Shown here: one piece after another, positions 4,649 to 6,005 of the stretch
How positions within the stretch are numbered: position 1 is the first letter of the stretch
How the letters are laid out: every line of letters begins with the position of its first letter
Assembly: GCA_031271075.1 (NCBI GenBank)
Contig: JAISWN010000316.1
Location: forward strand, 1 to 6,005
Length of the DNA stretch: 6,005 nucleotides
Origin: Treponema sp.
GTDB taxonomy: Bacteria; Spirochaetota; Spirochaetia; Treponematales; Breznakiellaceae
Reading direction: 5' to 3'
Made by a program: the position numbers and the translations under genes
Notes under the pieces: model-generated
Seen by the model: only the letters and a program-made list of their open reading frames with translations
Database searches by the model: none
What the model was told of the DNA's origin: nothing

Positions 4649-6005
4649 TCCCGCCGATTGGGGCCTGCCGTCGGAATCGGCAATCGCCTCGATGGCCGCG
4701 GCGTACTTTCCTGAATTTGAATCAGGAGGGGGAAAGCCTCCCCCCTCGCTTCAGCCCCGCTTCGCGGGTCTTCCGCTTCCCCCCTCTGCGGGGGGCCGCC
4801 CCCCCGCAACGCCCCCCGCTTCCTACGCCTACGCCCCGGTAGTCCTCTCCAAAGAAGCCGGGGTTCCGGCGAAACTTCCCTCCCCGGCCCCGGCCTACAC
4901 CATCGGCCACCGGAGCCTCCTGTCCATCCGGGCCGATTTTCCCATCCTCTCGGAAAAGCTGCCCGGGGGCCGGGATCTGATCTGGCTGGACAACGCCGCC
5001 ACCACCCAGCGGCCCCAGGCGGTGATCGACCGGCTCAGCTTTTACTACCGCCACGAAAATTCCAACGTCCACCGGGGGGCCCACGAACTCGCGGAAAGAT
5101 CCACCAACGCCTACGAGGAGGCCAGGGCGAAAATCGCCCGCTTTATCGGCGCGCCCTCCCCGGACAACATCGTTTACCTCCGGGGAACCACCGAGGGGAT
5201 CAACCTGGTGGCCCAGGCTTACCTCAGGCCCCTGCTCAAGGCCGGGGATGAGATCATCCTTACCATGCTGGAACACCACGCCAACATCGTCCCCTGGCAG
5301 TTGATCGCCGGGGAAACCGGGGCGCTGATCCGGGTGGCCCCGGTGGACCAAAGCGGGCAGATCATCCTTTCCGAATACGAAAGGCTTTTTAACCGCCGCA
5401 CCCGCTTTGTGTCCGCAACCCAGGTGTCCAACGCCCTGGGCACCGTTACGCCGGCGGCGGAACTGGCGAGGATTGCCCACGCCCACGGGGTACGCATACT
5501 CATTGACGGCGCCCAGTCGGTGTCCCATATCCCGGTAAATGTCGCCGCCCTGGACGCGGACTTCTTTGTTTTTTCGGGGCATAAGATCTTCGGACCCACG
5601 GGTATCGGGGCGCTCTACGGAAAAACCGAGGTCCTGGAAGCGGCGCGGCCTTACCAGGGTGGCGGCAACATGATTTCCGACGTTACCTTTGAGCGCACCC
5701 TCTACCGGAAGCCGCCCGAGAAATTCGAGGCCGGCACGGGCAGCATCGCCGACGCGGTGGGCCTGGGCGCGGCCCTGGATTACCTCGGCGAGATCGGCAT
5801 GACCAACATCGCCGCCTGGGAACATGAACTCCTGCGCTACGGCATAGAAGAGCTGGAAAAAATTCCCGGCCTCCGGCTTATCGGCACCGCCCCGGAAAAG
5901 GCCAGCGTCCTTTCCTTCGTGCTGGAAGGGCGCGGCGTTGAGGAAGTGGGCAAACATCTCAGCGCCCGGGGCATCGCCGTCCGGGCGGGCCACCACTGCG
6001 CCCAG
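4623..6005 (+). CDS. Family 2A encapsulin cargo cysteine desulfurase (SufS-type), partial at 3' end
   Basis: This PLP enzyme takes sulfur from cysteine as a protein-bound persulfide, leaving alanine, and is the usual cargo of family 2A encapsulins. The window holds 461 codons with no stop. Residues from about 99 onward align with E. coli SufS at a constant offset of 95: IRADFPIL, LDNAATTQRP (122-131), SNVHRGAHEL, RGTTEGINLVAQ (187-198), EHHANIVPWQ (217-226), LIDGAQS with Asp295 and Gln298, the PLP lysine K321 in FSGHKIFGPTGIG, and the catalytic cysteine C459 in VRAGHHCAQ. The K-to-C spacing of 138 equals that of SufS. About 40 residues should follow beyond the edge. Residues 1-95 are extra: a helix-prone block (LPSESAIASMAAAYFPEF, 15-32), a Pro/Gly linker (36-67) and APVVLSKEAGVPAKLP (71-86). 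By analogy with known systems this is the encapsulation domain. The gene overlaps the shell gene by 26 bases. Confidence 0.94.
   Translation, partial: MSTPSSPFNPADWGLPSESAIASMAAAYFPEFESGGGKPPPSLQPRFAGLPLPPSAGGRPPATPPASYAYAPVVLSKEAGVPAKLPSPAPAYTIGHRSLLSIRADFPILSEKLPGGRDLIWLDNAATTQRPQAVIDRLSFYYRHENSNVHRGAHELAERSTNAYEEARAKIARFIGAPSPDNIVYLRGTTEGINLVAQAYLRPLLKAGDEIILTMLEHHANIVPWQLIAGETGALIRVAPVDQSGQIILSEYERLFNRRTRFVSATQVSNALGTVTPAAELARIAHAHGVRILIDGAQSVSHIPVNVAALDADFFVFSGHKIFGPTGIGALYGKTEVLEAARPYQGGGNMISDVTFERTLYRKPPEKFEAGTGSIADAVGLGAALDYLGEIGMTNIAAWEHELLRYGIEELEKIPGLRLIGTAPEKASVLSFVLEGRGVEEVGKHLSARGIAVRAGHHCAQ
4726..4808. repeat. Cluster of three GC-rich hairpins inside the cargo linker
   Basis: Three stem-loops follow one another: GAGGGGG (4726-4732) with CCCCCTC (4741-4747); CCCGC (4756-4760) with GCGGG (4764-4768), loop TTC; and TGCGGGGGG (4787-4795) with CCCCCCGCA (4800-4808), a 9-bp stem with a 4-base loop. 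The stretch codes for the low-complexity Pro/Gly linker, about residues 35-62 of the cargo enzyme, without breaking the frame. It looks like a REP-type palindromic element within a coding region, although simple C-rich drift in a proline-rich linker is the alternative. Confidence 0.55.

Noticed and set aside
4722..5996. Long minus-strand frame of 424 codons opposite the cargo enzyme
   Set aside because: It is the antisense of a desulfurase with intact PLP lysine and catalytic cysteine; its translation is Gly/Arg/Val-rich without recognisable domains.

Overview
This 6 kb window comes from a bacterial chromosome of moderately high GC content. It holds one gene cut at the left edge, two complete genes that look co-transcribed, and a two-gene encapsulin operon whose second gene is cut at the right edge. 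No tRNA, rRNA, CRISPR array or insertion sequence was seen. Origin is inferred only from protein style: the left-edge PD-(D/E)XK-like family is, as I recall it, common in Treponema-type spirochaetes and anaerobic Firmicutes, and the other proteins would fit a gut-associated Treponema relative. I hold this at low to moderate confidence.

Layout: (1) 1-443, minus strand, the N-terminal 147 residues of a small PD-(D/E)XK nuclease-like protein running off the left edge. (2) 444-755, a 312-base divergent intergenic region with a perfect 11-bp inverted repeat and a weak promoter candidate. (3) 756-2066, plus strand, threonine synthase (thrC) with its PLP lysine at K107. (4) 2094-3557, plus strand, an MscS-family channel with a signal peptide and a Pro/Ala-rich periplasmic segment, 27 bases after thrC. 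(5) 3558-3694, a control region with a TTGACA / 17 bp / TATCCT promoter, a small dyad over its -10 box, a tandem 12-nt repeat and a strong ribosome binding site. (6) 3695-4648, the shell protein of a family 2A (SrpI-type) encapsulin. (7) 4623-6005, its cargo, a SufS-type cysteine desulfurase with an extra N-terminal region of about 95 residues. It overlaps the shell gene by 26 bases and runs off the right edge just after its catalytic cysteine.

The main system is the shell plus cargo pair. Family 2A encapsulins are HK97-fold protein nanocompartments that package a cysteine desulfurase through its disordered N-terminal extension and are linked to sulfur metabolism or sulfur storage. Here the extension is short and proline-rich, and its DNA carries three consecutive GC-rich hairpins, which suggests a palindromic repeat element was absorbed into the linker. 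The shell and cargo genes are visibly richer in C-ending codons than thrC or the channel gene and have their own promoter, so they look like a separate transcription unit, possibly acquired or highly expressed.
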